A DNA stretch of 64,000 nt from Periplaneta americana (Eukaryota > Arthropoda > Insecta > Blattodea > Blattidae): contig NC_091120.1 in assembly GCF_040183065.1 (NCBI RefSeq), forward strand, positions 173,618,488 through 173,682,487, written 5' to 3'. Below are positions 11,397 through 22,261 of this stretch, in pieces. The notes under the pieces were generated by a model. It did not search any database. It had not been told where the DNA came from and was given only the letters and a program-made list of their open reading frames with translations. Within the stretch, counting starts at the first letter, position 1. Each line of letters begins with the position of its first letter. A program made the translations under genes and the position numbers.

Positions 11397-12498
11397 ATTC
11401 AATAAAGAAATAAAGTAAAAATAAAATGAATAATACAACACATAAATTGCATTACATTTATTTTATCTCAATCATATTCAAAATCCTTATTTATAAGAAC
11501 CAATTCATTAAAAATATAAATATCACAATAACAGCCAATTGAGATCATAAATTTTTCACGCAATTACATGAATCCAATGTTACCTTTTTCTTACGTTTTG
11601 GGGTCTTACGGCTAAATAGTCTGAAGAAGCGCTACCTGCAATGATATCTCGCGTCTCTCCTTCGTCACAACACTGGGGAGCATTATATAAAAAATACTCC
11701 TCTCTTGGCTAAGAAAAGCACGTCTTTGTGCAGGCGGCATTGTGACGAGACCGACTTGTTATTTGACGTCATAATAATTAAGACGTAAACATATCAACAA
11801 ACATCCTAGTTCCTCATCGAGACACTACGGTTCTTTCCTTGGTCAAGTAGTAGGCTATGTGCATTTCGCCTATTAAATCATACTTGTTTCCGGTTTATTT
11901 TTGGTTATATTTTCGCTGGCAAAAACGAAAACTGTTAGTTATAATTCAATTATGTCCCTATTGATTTCCTTTTCCCTCTTTTCCGCCTGCGGCAGCGTCA
12001 TTGCCGTGGTCGTCGTCGTCGTCTCTCGTGTGGAAGTGTACCGCATGATTATTTTCTTTTTCTCAACAGAGAAACAGCAATTGTATGCACTTATGTGCAT
12101 GTGTTACAGACATAATATGCACGTATTACTGAACTATGATTTTTATCTTCCTTACTCTGCTGAATCTCCAATTTTATCCTACTTACACATCACTGCGGTT
12201 AGGGGAAGGAGATTCATCTGATCGGTCACTAGACATCTCACAAATGCGGGCCTCCGTGGTCTTGGGATCGGACCGAAGATAAATTTCTTCTATTGCTCAC
12301 GCCGGGAATTGAATCTCGGACAGTTTGGTTGGCAGCGGATACGCCACCACAAAGCAACAACTTAAGGACAAATTGTTTAAATCAAGAAATAGACAACGTA
12401 GCACAGAAGTACGAATCCTACATGCAGCACGCTAAAAACTGAAGGAGAAGGATTTTATGAATCTTTATCAGAATTCTGCAAAGTATTATTAAAGGTTC
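11397..12498. other. Unannotated stretch
   Basis: No gene recognised. A tRNA-like B-box complement near 12305 (GGGAATTGAATCTCGG) hints at a diverged SINE on the minus strand. The open frame at 11901-12221 is not recognisable. Confidence 0.35.
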
Positions 12499-13350
12499 GA
12501 GTATGCCATTAGGAAAGTCCAGGATAACAGAGAGAGTTTGAAATTGAACGGGTTAAATCGGCTGCTTGTCTATGCGGATGACGTGAATATGTTAGGAGAA
12601 AATCCACAAATGATTAGGGAAAACACGGGAATTTTACTGGAAGCAAGTAAAGAGATAGGTTTGGAAGTAAATCCCGAAAAGACAAAGTATATGATTATGT
12701 CTCGTGACGGGAATATTGCACGAAATGGAAATATAAACATTGAAAATTTATCTTTTGAAGAGGTGGAAAAGTTCAAATATCTTGGAGCAACAGTAACAAA
12801 TATAAATGATACTCGGGAGGAAATTAAATACAGAATAAATATGGGAAATGCATGTTATTATTCGGTTGAGAAGCTTTTATCATCCAGTCTGCTGTCAAAA
12901 AATCTGAAAGTTAGAATTTATAAAACAGTTATATTACCGGTTGTTCTTTATGGTTGTGAAACTTGGACTCTCACTTTGAGAGAGGAACATAGGTTAAGGA
13001 TGTTTGAGAATAAGATGCTTAGGAAAATATTTGGGGCTAAGAGGAATGAAGTTACAGGAGAATGGAGAAAGTTACACAACACAGAACTGCAGGCATTGTA
13101 TTCTTCACCTGACATAATTAGGAACATTAAATCCAGACGTTTGAGATGGGCAGGGCATGTAGCACGTATGGGCGAATCCAGAAATGCATATAGAGTGTTA
13201 GTTGGGACGCCGAGACATAGATGGGAAGATAATATTAAAATGGATTTGAGGGAGGTGGGATATGATGATAGAGAATGGATTAATCTTGCTCAGGATAGGG
13301 ACCAATGGCGGGCTTATGTGAGGGCGGCAATGAACCTCCGGGTTCCTTAA
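12499..13350 (+). pseudogene. LINE family 1: 5'-truncated reverse transcriptase
   Basis: An open frame of about 283 codons encodes the C-terminal half of a non-LTR retrotransposon ORF2. It starts inside the polymerase (YADDVNMLGE carries the YADD catalytic motif) and continues through the thumb-like region with YGCETWTL and RLRWAGHVARMGE, ending at MNLRVP. The N-terminal endonuclease and most of the palm are absent, so the copy is dead on arrival, typical of incomplete reverse transcription. The frame has no internal stop, suggesting a fairly recent insertion. It ends 3 bp before a (TAAG)n tail. A related, internally deleted copy is at 48110-48760. It is not a host gene. Confidence 0.92.
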
Positions 13351-13353
13351 AAG

Positions 13354-13806
<453 letters not shown>

Positions 13807-14765
13807 TTAGTGTCCTGCCCAGGGCAGGTTTTTCACTGCAAACCCAGTTTTCTCCAATCTTTCCTATTTTCTGCCTTCCTCTTTGTGTCCTCATATGATA
13901 CATATATCTTAATATCGTCTTTCATCTGATATCTTCTTCTACCCCGAACTCTTCTCCCGTTCACCATTTCTTCCAGTGCATTCTTCAGTAGGCAGTTTCT
14001 TTTCATATATATTATTTTAATGTACCGAAGTACATATGATATTTCCATGCAGATATTCTGCGTCATCATACGATGAAAGAGAAATGGAACGGAGAAAAAT
14101 TCTCTCCGGCGCCGGGATTTGAACCCGGGTTTTCAGCTCTACGTGCTGATGCTTTATCCACTAAGCCACACCGGATACCCCCCCGGCGTCGGACAGAATC
14201 GTCTCAATTTTTCTCCGTTCCATTACTCTTGCATCGTATGATGACGCAGAATATCTGCATGGAAATATCATATGTACTTCGGCACATTAAAATAATATAT
14301 ATGATATGCGTAAATCACTTCGTGATTTAAGACGGCGCTTATTCCGTCGGATCCCGGCCAACTAGTCACTCATAACGAGTTCACCTCAGCACATGTGTGG
14401 ACTTCAGTCCTACGTTCATAGACATCTATGACGTAGTGCAGAGGGCGGCCACTAGAGGGAACCCAAGAGTTGGAACTTAATCTGAGACGATTCTGTCCGA
14501 TGCCGGGGTGGGTATCCGGTTTGGCTTAGTGGTTAAAGCATCAGCACGTAGAGCTGAAAACCCGGGTTCAAATCCCTGCGCCGGAGAGAATTTTTCTCCG
14601 TTCCATTACTCTTTCATCGTAGTTTCTTTTCAGCCAGTGACCCAACCAATTCCTTTTCCTCTTACTAATCAGTTTCAACATCATTCTTTCTTCACTCACT
14701 CTTTCCAACACAGCTTCATTTCTTATTAGGCCTATGTCTGTCCACTTCATACGTTTCATTCCTCT
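13807..14765 (-). mobile_element. LINE family 2 fragment, split by a foldback element
   Basis: On the minus strand, 14765-14621 encodes [14 protein letters not shown] and 14005-13833 continues with NCLLKNALEEMVNGRRVRGR to a KLGLQ end. The two halves are separated by the 615-bp element at 14006-14620, whose 12-bp target duplication lies within the LINE. It is a degenerate reverse-transcriptase C-terminus. Confidence 0.85.
14006..14620. mobile_element. Foldback element with two opposed tRNA-like units, copy 2
   Basis: Flanked by a perfect 12-bp duplication AGTTTCTTTTCA (13994-14005 and 14621-14632), so both boundaries are certain. It contains a minus-strand tRNA-like unit (about 14096-14180), a core of about 330 bp, and a plus-strand tRNA-like unit (about 14513-14590). 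The arms around the tRNA units are complementary (GGAGAAAAATTCTCTCC and inverse). The long, variable-length duplication points to LINE-type retrotransposition rather than DNA transposition. Confidence 0.88.
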
Positions 14766-14839
14766 CTATATTTTCTGCTCATCGTCGGACAATATCTAAC
14801 CCGGTCATTTAATTACGTAAAATAATATATTATTTTGTT

Positions 14840-15180
14840 TTATTGAGGAATTACTTGTCAGTAAGTTTATTACGCACAATATTCTTAACTTTATTTCAAT
14901 CGGTAATTAAGTATGGAATTATAGGATGGGGTAGCTTATTTAAATCCAATTTTAATCCACTTCATTTATTACAGAAGAAAATAATTAAAACATGTCTTCA
15001 TAAACCTATTGATTTTTCATCTCAAAAATTGTTTTTGCCTTTAATGTTCTTACGATAAGACAAATTTATTATATTGCATTAATAAAATTCATACATAAAA
15101 ATCGAAATAATTTTGAATTCATTTTCAATTTTAACTACATGGTCACATCATTTTATTCGTTATTGTAACGACAGGAAACA
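14840..15180 (+). pseudogene. Jockey/I-type LINE reverse-transcriptase C-terminal fragment
   Basis: The frame contains FQSVIKYGIIGWGSLFKSN and LLQKKIIKTCLHKP, the pattern seen after the RT domain of Jockey/I-clade LINEs (IxYGIxxWG...QKRIIK). It stops at 15056, but RQIYYIAL-like and KFIHKNRN-like sequence continues beyond, so it is a decayed piece of a longer frame. Both ends are truncated. Confidence 0.75.
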
Positions 15181-16245
15181 TTGGTCATTGAATGAAGCAT
15201 GACTTGCTATCGTTCGACTTTGTTTTCTTAGAACTGTCTTCACGTTTTTTTTTGTCATGAATTGCTAATTTTGATTCAACTTATTTTACAATTCATGAAT
15301 TCAGGCTTGTCAGTAATAGCATCGGTACATTTTGTAGCATAGTAAATAGAATAATTTCTCAGTTGCCTTTTCTCCGTTAAAAATCTTCATTACAATTTTT
15401 CAGTATTTCACTATCCTCACTGTGGATAGTACCGGTAATCTAATTGTTGAACATGTTCTCTTTTGAGGCACTCAAACACTAACACGCGTAAATCACACAC
15501 TAGTAGGAAGAATGCCTATACAGATTGTACACCGTTGCTTGGCCAGTGCAAATGATAAGCTGTCCGATTGTGAATGTATCATCCACGCAGATTGCTCAAT
15601 GCTACAAACTAGTTCTCATATTTCCCCCGTGCGTTTTTAACGTGGCCATACCACAATCTAGTATATGAGTCATTCCACGTCAAATCGCACAAAATTATAC
15701 AAATTTTGACCTTCATATTTCTGATTGCGTTTATATTTTTTTACCAACTCCACGGGTCTAATAAACCAAGAAGTGTATCTTTATTTCATCCTAAGTCCAC
15801 ATGTTTTTAAAATATTACATGTTAAAATTTGTTAAAACTGTCGCACAATGCAACATTTAAAGCGTCATATTTCTGACGATATTGATGTTAAAATTTTTTT
15901 GAAAAAATGCATTTAAAAGCTTAAAGTACTGTCTTTTATTAAATATTTACTAACTAATTTTAATATAATTATTACAAATATTTTTTTATAATTCAATTTT
16001 TAAAAGTTATATATCAATGTAAAATAGCCCTATTAAAAATCTAAAAAAAAAAAAAAAAAAAAAAAAGCCTACTAGGTGCACTGAAGTATTCTTAATAATT
16101 CCAGAAAAAATCAGAATGGGATCTCCAATAGTTTAATGGAAATTTAATTACTTACGACACAATGTGTAGCGGTCGGTGCAGCAGCAGTGGACGGGAAGCG
16201 TTAAAGCGCTCTGGGAGGTTTATCGGCGCTGGATGATTGACGATG
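15181..16245. other. Unannotated AT-rich stretch
   Basis: No coding signal. A poly-A run lies near 16048-16067. GAGTCATTCCACGTCAAATC at 15668 resembles a transposon end, but no partner was found. Confidence 0.35.
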
Positions 16246-16517
16246 GCCGTGTGCACCATTCTCGATCATCTAACCTGTTTATCAGCAATCACGGAATCTT
16301 GACAATGATCAAGTTATAGGTGCGGTGCACCGACATTTTCCCTCGATCAACTCAGTACCGTCAGCTGATGGTACGCTCACTTGAGAAGAATCATCTGAGC
16401 GCTAGGTTACCACGTATAAAACAGCGAAAGAACGCCTCTGTCAATTATCGCTTCGTTTTTGTTTGTCGGATTGTTTCAAACATCCTCGCAGTTTTCAAAT
16501 AACAAGTTTAAATAATC

Positions 16518-16715
16518 ATGGAAGAAAAAAAGAAAAGAGCACCCAACTTCTCACAGTTCGAAGTGGGAATTCTTTTAGAACTCGTCAGCAATTCTGCATC
16601 CATATTAGAGAATAAAAGTACTGACGGACGTTCTCTAAGAGAAAAGCAGGCTACCTGGTTGGATTTAACCTCACAATTCAATGTGAATTATATGTGTTTA
16701 CATAATTCTACATAA
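16518..16715 (+). pseudogene. Myb/SANT-like DNA-binding protein, N-terminal fragment
   Basis: Begins MEEKKKRAPNFSQFEVGILL and continues with ENKSTDGRSLREKQATWLDL, matching the pattern of Myb/SANT-like domains (NFS..E...LL..V......EN K.TD....REK...W..L...FN) found in Harbinger-associated proteins and in MSANTD/zeste-like regulators. The ATG is preceded by AAATAATC. The frame ends after 65 codons, within or just after the domain; family members are much longer, so it is truncated. The rest of the element is repeats without coding potential. Confidence 0.6.
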
Positions 16716-16766
16716 TTTGTAACGTAATTTATACAGTGGTTATTTCATATTATTGATAATAATTGG

Positions 16767-17165
16767 GAAAATTTCAGTATACGGATACCTCTCTGACAAT
16801 TATCTTGAAATAGGCTACTAAAAAGAGGAGATTTGTATGTGTTTGTCGAATGCCCAACATCTTGCTTACGAAAAGACACATTTCAGTGCCAATAATTTAT
16901 TTGGGAAAATTTCAGTATACGGATACCTCGCTAACAATTATTTAAAAAAAAAAAAAAAAAAAAAAGCAATTCGTCTGTGTATGTCGAATACGCATCGTCA
17001 TGCATACGAAAAGGAAGTTTTTAGTGCCAATTTATTTTGTGTGCACAAGGTTGGAATTTTGGAGTAAGAGGTAAAGGAAAGTAGGCCTATAATTGTTCTG
17101 AAATTTATCCATTTATTTTGTGTTCACAAGGTTGGAGTTTTGGAGTAAGAGGGAAAGGAAGGTAT
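16767..17165 (+). repeat. Diverged tandem duplications inside the Harbinger-like element
   Basis: A unit of about 135 bp starting GGGAAAATTTCAGTATACGG occurs at about 16768 and again at about 16902, each followed by a TGTCGAATRC and TACGAAAAG-like block. A second unit of about 80 bp, TTTATTTTGTGTGCACAAGG, occurs at about 17031 and 17112. Confidence 0.7.
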
Positions 17166-17782
17166 CCGTGTAATTTCTCTTAATTCAAGCGTAAATAGCC
17201 TAATTGTCCAAAACGTCATGTAGGTCCTAATATTTTCAAACGGCAAATCTATAGCTAATAAGTGATAATCTCGCATTCTACAAAATGGTCATTTAGTTTT
17301 ACTGTATTATTACCGGCATAGAATAACTACTTTATTACGGTACTATGTTAACAAAATTGGACAGTTAGGCCTAAATACTATTTTGTCCTCAAGTAAAGTC
17401 CCGATCTTCCAAAGCAGAAACATATATAAAACATTAGTCTATTTTGAGAGAAAAAAAAACATTTTTATTATTCATCTACAAACTTACTCTTTCTACAATA
17501 ACACCAATTCTGTCATTTCCGCAGTGATTTGCGTGTTCAAGATACATCATTTCATCTTCAATTCCATCAAGTACGTCAAATCGTGCCGCCATTTTGGTTT
17601 TCTCGACTTAACCATGTTCAATTCAAGATAATCGGTCCCACACCCGTGATCAAATTTGATCATCATCAACTCGCTCGTTTAACTTTGATCGAGATTGATA
17701 CTCCACAAATTGGCGTTGAAGATGGTCAAGTGCCGATTTAACCATCGTCAAATTTTAATCGAGAATGGTGCACACGGGCATG

Positions 17783-18812
17783 AACGTTGCAACATTACAC
17801 CCTGTACGGATCAAGTCACTCGAGGAAACGCTGCTAATTTACTTATTATGATATCTTCAAATATTCAGTGAATTCAATTGAATTGAAAGAGGAGAAGTGG
17901 GAGAAGAAATTTAAAAGGTACGCAAAACGCGTCCTTGTAAAGGGTTCGGGGCTGAAAGAAACTGAATATGTGAACTCCAAGCCTGTTGGCCACTTGTCTC
18001 ACTCCGGGTTACGCTGCTCCACTGAAGGAGCTCTAGAAAATTCTGAAGAGGAAGAGCCGAAAATGGACGTAACCTCTTAGGTACCACATACGCGAGGGGA
18101 CGGAAATGTGATCAAAATGATCACGGGACAGGACGAGGAGGAAATGGCTGGTGTAAGTCTGCACATTGAAAGGAACTCTGTCATTTCGCAGTGCAAGAGT
18201 AGTCGAGAAGACTCGTATGTTTGCTGTTCAGTTGGCAGGAGTAAGCTTGCACACAGAAAGGAGTTTTTTACATTTCGGAGTGCAAGTGGAATCGAGAAGG
18301 CTCAGACGTCTGTTGTTAGATGACAAGGTAGGTGAAGGCAGTCAGAAGAGACATCGCGAATTCTAAATCTGCAAATTGAAAGGTTCCCTGTCCTTTCGCA
18401 ATGAGACTAGACGAGTAACCTAGCCCATATAACAGGTAATTTATAGATTCTGAACTAGGGCATTTACGTCGTTTTGTTAGAAAAAGGGGAAATTTATGGG
18501 GAAGGGCATATAGGTCCGTGACCCATTTCTCTTAGGGCTCATCCCGACATTTGTCTTAACGCCGTAGGAAAACCACGGAAATACCTGAGGCAGGATAAGT
18601 TGTTTCAATATAAGAGACTAACCAATTGGCTTTTAGGTAGGAGGTCGATTGAATTATGAATTGAGTCTCGTTGAATCGTCCCAAAATAGAGACCAGCCAA
18701 TTGGCTCTATGGTGTCTCAATTAGGATGAGATAGGCGAGGGCATAGATGCATAATTTAGAGTAATTACCGGGTCATGGGGATGTGAGTGCAGATCCGTGG
18801 CCCATTTCTTTT
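17783..18812. other. Unannotated stretch with a diverged tandem repeat
   Basis: Three diverged copies of a unit of about 80-100 bp (TGCACATTGAAAGGAACTC..TTTCGCAGTGCAAG) lie at about 18150-18420. A phrase similar to TCCGTGACCCATTTCTCTTA occurs at 18511 and 18794. The overlapping open frames here are products of the repeat. Confidence 0.4.
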
Positions 18813-18821
18813 AGTCTAGTA

Positions 18822-19813
18822 CAGCGTTTCTCAAACTATGGTCCGCGGACCACCTGTGGTCCTCGAGGTGTGCCCTTGTGGTCCTTCAAAAAAAGACACT
18901 ATAGCTCATCTGGCGCCTGTAACCCAGCCAGGGACCTCCCGAATTCATAACAGAGGACCAAAGTACCGAACCTTTTCATGTATTTATGATTTTCTTAATA
19001 GTTTTGCCGACACCCAATCAGCACATTGAAATGGTCACGTACTGTACGTCGTACACCAATAATACAACTCTGAGGTCACAATTTGAAACTTATTTTCCAA
19101 ATAAATATGACGAATTTTCATAGGTTCGTGATCGCTTTCATTGCGATACTGAAAATAACAAACTTTCATTGAGTGAAAGAGAACAATTAGTTGAACTCTC
19201 GAATGACACCGGACTTATGAAATTCGAAGCGGAAGGTATGGTTAATTTCTGGACCTCATCACAAGTGAAAAGAGAATATAGTGAACTGTACAATGGTGCT
19301 TTAGAGATTATAATTCAGTTTGCTTCTACGTATCTGTGTGAGAAAGGGTTTTCATCACTAACTCTAATAAAAACAAAGTACCAAAATCGACTCGATGTAT
19401 GTGACGATCTCCGACTTAAACTTACCAGCATACGTCCAAATATAGAATTGTACAAGAATCGGCAGGCTCATCCATCTCATTAATGCGAGTACCAACATTT
19501 ATTTTTTTTTTTTAGTTATTAAGTTAAAGATTATCCAAACTCTAGACTAATACCTTAAATTATATATAAAAAAAACAACAAAATGAATTTTCTTCTATTA
19601 ACATTAACTTAATTAGTTAATACTAATATAAAATTAATTGAATTAAATTAATTTTAATTAATTCATTCTTTTTTAAAATACAAGTATACTGGTATTAAAA
19701 TATGCTACAAAAATTATAAATTTGCTTCCGAAGGGAACAAGAGCAAGGTGGTCCGCGGAACTGTTTTGACTTAAAAAAGTGGTCCGCACTTCAAAAAAGT
19801 TTGAGAAACGCTG
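18822..19813 (+). mobile_element. Buster/Charlie-like hAT element
   Basis: A 992-bp element with ends CAGCGTTTCTCAAACT and AGTTTGAGAAACGCTG, flanked by a perfect 8-bp duplication GTCTAGTA (18814-18821, 19814-19821). The ends are of the CAGYGTTTCTCAAACT type. The subterminal GGTCCGCGGACCACC palindrome is echoed at the right end by GTGGTCCGCGGAAC. It holds only the transposase C-terminus (19061-19483). It was inserted into the left arm of a MITE. Confidence 0.92.
19061..19483 (+). pseudogene. hAT transposase C-terminal part (ZBED5-like)
   Basis: The frame runs NTTLRSQFETYFPNKYDEFS, a TAG stop (about 19121), then VRDRFHCDTENNKLSLSERE and on to a typical hAT dimerisation region with FASTYLCEKGFSSLTLIKTK and KYQNRLDVCDDLRLKLTSI. 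The arrangement resembles ZBED5/SCAND3-like transposases of Buster-type hATs. The BED finger and catalytic core are lost by internal deletion, and the stop breaks the remnant. Confidence 0.82.
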
Positions 19814-19988
19814 GTCTAGTATATACAGTCACGAAGCTTGAGTTTATGAAGGTACTAGGAACAATAGACAGTGCAGATACTATTTCGCATTGTCTGTAAT
19901 GAGGCAATAGTAGCGATCCTAGTGGTTAGCAACTATCTATGGATGCATATTTACTACGTATTGAGCTTCGTGACTGTATATACTAGAC
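19814..19988. mobile_element. Short MITE, left arm split by the hAT insertion
   Basis: GTCTAGTATATACAGTCACG at the left is matched inversely at 19968-19988 (CGTGACTGTATATACTAGAC), and pairing continues into AAGCTT/GAGCTT. The span between the ends is about 175 bp. The hAT target duplication GTCTAGTA is the outermost part of the left arm, so the MITE continues to about 18812 on the other side of the hAT. Confidence 0.75.
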
Positions 19989-20514
19989 TGTGATCATACT
20001 GTATACGGAACACGTTTTGATGACGTACCAACACTGCAGGAGCGAGTATTCAATACGAGTCAGCAAATCTGAAACAAGCCAGGTGTGTTCGCAAGAGCAC
20101 GTGATTGTGTGGGACTCGGATGCATGGAAGAGAACCACATAGGCCTATAGAGTCCTATAGTGATGATAAACACTGATTACTGTCCATATTTCAACATATA
20201 TTTGTCGACAGTATCTGCTGTGAAAATATGTATAATCCTTTTTTAAACATCCTGTATATCGCGCAGTATTTCCTTATATATTGATAACGTAAATATAACA
20301 CAACGTTACTTTCGTATCGAGTAGAGGGATTTTATTACAGTTACTCATGATTAGAGCTGTTCTATTGTATATGTCATGCTGTTCATTTTTTTTCAAGATT
20401 AAGACAAATAAAATACAATTTTATCTGTAAATAGATTAGGCCTACATAGCATAAATATCAAGATTATATTATAGCCTACGTACGTGTTGTAGTTTCACAC
20501 ATTTTGAACCTATA
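19989..20514. other. Unannotated stretch
   Basis: No recognisable signal. AGGCCT palindromes occur at 20141 and 20438. Confidence 0.4.
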
Positions 20515-21501
20515 CAAGGTGATTCATTATTACGTGTAAATACTTTGTGTGTGTAAGTAGAGGTGAAACTAAGACTAAAACGTTCTATGCAACTTTTTCT
20601 CAAAACCTTTAATTCCAGAGTTAACGCCATTTTGCGTGGAACTTGCACTCCCAAACAAAGAAAGGATAACACGCCAAATGTAAACTAATTGTCACTTTCG
20701 TACAGTGCATTTGGACTTCAGTACAATAACAACCAAAGTCACTAAACCCATATCCTCGGCAGTCCACTTATGCACATTTTGTGAACTGAAACTAAACGCA
20801 GTAAAGAATGTAAAGATTTCTTCTGGACTTTACACATTTGCACAATTCTTAGTGTAATACATGTTCAAAGTGCTGTCCCTCAACTTGAAGACATACCTGT
20901 GCTCGCCACTTTAGTGATGTCTGAACGTTACAAAGCCCGTTGAACTCATTACGAACAATTCCACACACATGTTCAATTTGCTGTTGTAGTGCTTCTACGT
21001 TATGTACAGCAGAGGCATACATTAACGACTTCAGGCGGCTTCAAAGGTAGAAGTCCAGAGGGTTCATGTCCGGTGATCTGGCTGGCCAAGGAGTTGGCCC
21101 TGCGCGACCTATCCATTGACCTGGATACGCAGCATTGAGATAGGCCCTTACGTTGCGGCAGTAATGCGCAGGAGCACCATTGTGCGTAAACCATAAGTTC
21201 ACTCGCGTTGGAAAAGGGATATCATGTAGCAGACCATGCAATTCGCATTCCAAGAATGCGCGGTAGATTTCCCCAGTCAACTGCAGAGGTGAACTCGAGG
21301 TCCGAGTAACTGATTCCCCACAATACCACACCAAATGTGTGGGAGAACAGTAATGCCTATGCAGTTACTATGACGTAGGTGCCATCTACTGGAACTCTGG
21401 AATTAAAGGTTTTGAGAAAATGTTGTATAGAACGTTTTAGTCTTAGTTTCACCTCTACAATACACACACAAAGTATTTACACGTAATAATGAATAACCCT
21501 G
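20515..21501 (-). mobile_element. Mariner/IS630-type element with about 110-bp inverted ends
   Basis: The two ends are inverted copies of each other over roughly 110 bp (left CAAGGTGATTCATTATTACG, right CGTAATAATGAATAACCCTG), with TA at both flanks. The 987-bp interior encodes only the C-terminal half of a transposase on the minus strand. Long inverted ends with an internal deletion make it non-autonomous. Confidence 0.85.
20849..21334 (-). pseudogene. Mariner/IS630-type transposase, C-terminal half
   Basis: On the minus strand the frame contains ELHGLLHDIPFPTRVNLWF, FTHNGAPAHYCRNVRAYL (the second catalytic Asp would lie in this block, but Asn is found in THNGAPAH) and WPARSPDMNPLDFYL, the C-terminal block of the DDE/D domain. 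A TGA at 21041-21043 replaces the expected Trp of FYLWG; beyond it the frame continues through RLKSLMYASAVHNVEALQQQ to a stop at 20849. The N-terminal HTH and first catalytic Asp are absent. The D-to-N change together with the stop means it is inactive. Confidence 0.82.
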
Positions 21502-22133
21502 TATTTGTTGCATAAAGAAGGATGTAATGCAAAATTGTAACTGAATATTAGATATAAAAAGGCTGTAAAGAGAGCAGTGGCCTAGCATGAAATTTTGAGC
21601 AGGGGAAGCTAACTCAAGTTGTCTTTCATGCAATATGAGAAAACGTATTACAAAAATACAGTCTTAAAATAAATAGTAGTCAATTTCAAGTCAGCAGTCG
21701 AAGATTGGTTGGAACATCGTAAGTAACACTAATAAGGCATGACCTCAAATGATACGTAATAAAATATGATTTCACGGTTTACACATATCTCTTAACAAAT
21801 AGACACGTACACGTATAACATTAGCTCATTCCCTGTCATACTTAGAGAAATCACAATATTAGTATCATTACGTAAGTATGCGTCTGTCTTTTGGTTGTGT
21901 CCTTCATTGACAGCAAGGGAGTCGGTCATTTGTTTTTTAAATCACACTTTTGTTCGTAAGTCAGTTTTGATAATACACTGGTCAAAAAAAGTTAAGCATA
22001 TTTCCAGTTTACCCAATAATACCTGATATTTATGCTTCTTTTGGTTTTATGTGGCACGTATTATGTTTACCAATTCAAACTCATTTGTTTTATTCTGCAT
22101 CACTAGGTAACGTCCAAATCACGGCTAGTAAAC

Positions 22134-22260
22134 AATTCGAGCAAAGTTCAATCAGTGTCGTTTTGCTTCATAGCGCTTCATAGTGCAGTAAACAAAGTCT
22201 GTAATTCGAGCAAAGTTCAATCAGTGTCGTTTTGCTTCATAGTGCTTCATAGTGCAGTAC
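22134..22260 (+). repeat. 69-bp tandem duplication in the Tc1 leader
   Basis: AATTCGAGCAAAGTTCAATC begins at 22134 and again at 22203. The two copies differ by one base in the part compared (AGCGCTTCATAG versus AGTGCTTCATAG). The second copy ends at the transposase start codon. Confidence 0.9.
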
Positions 22261-22261
22261 A

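Larger units (their letters stand above)
16246..17779 (+). mobile_element. Harbinger-like element with Myb/SANT fragment
   Basis: Inverted ends GCCGTGTGCACCATTCTCGAT (left) and ATCGAGAATGGTGCACACGGGC (right) differ by one base, and ATG trinucleotides flank both sides (16243-16245, 17780-17782). The 1.5-kb interior has a Myb/SANT-like start at 16518 but no DDE nuclease. PIF/Harbinger elements encode a separate Myb/SANT-like protein and make 3-bp duplications, which fits. Internal tandem duplications are described separately. Confidence 0.7.

Noticed and set aside
14073..14330. 85-codon open frame with [16 protein letters not shown]
   Set aside because: Translation of the tRNA-like part of the foldback element, which recurs at 14508 and 39277 in other frames.
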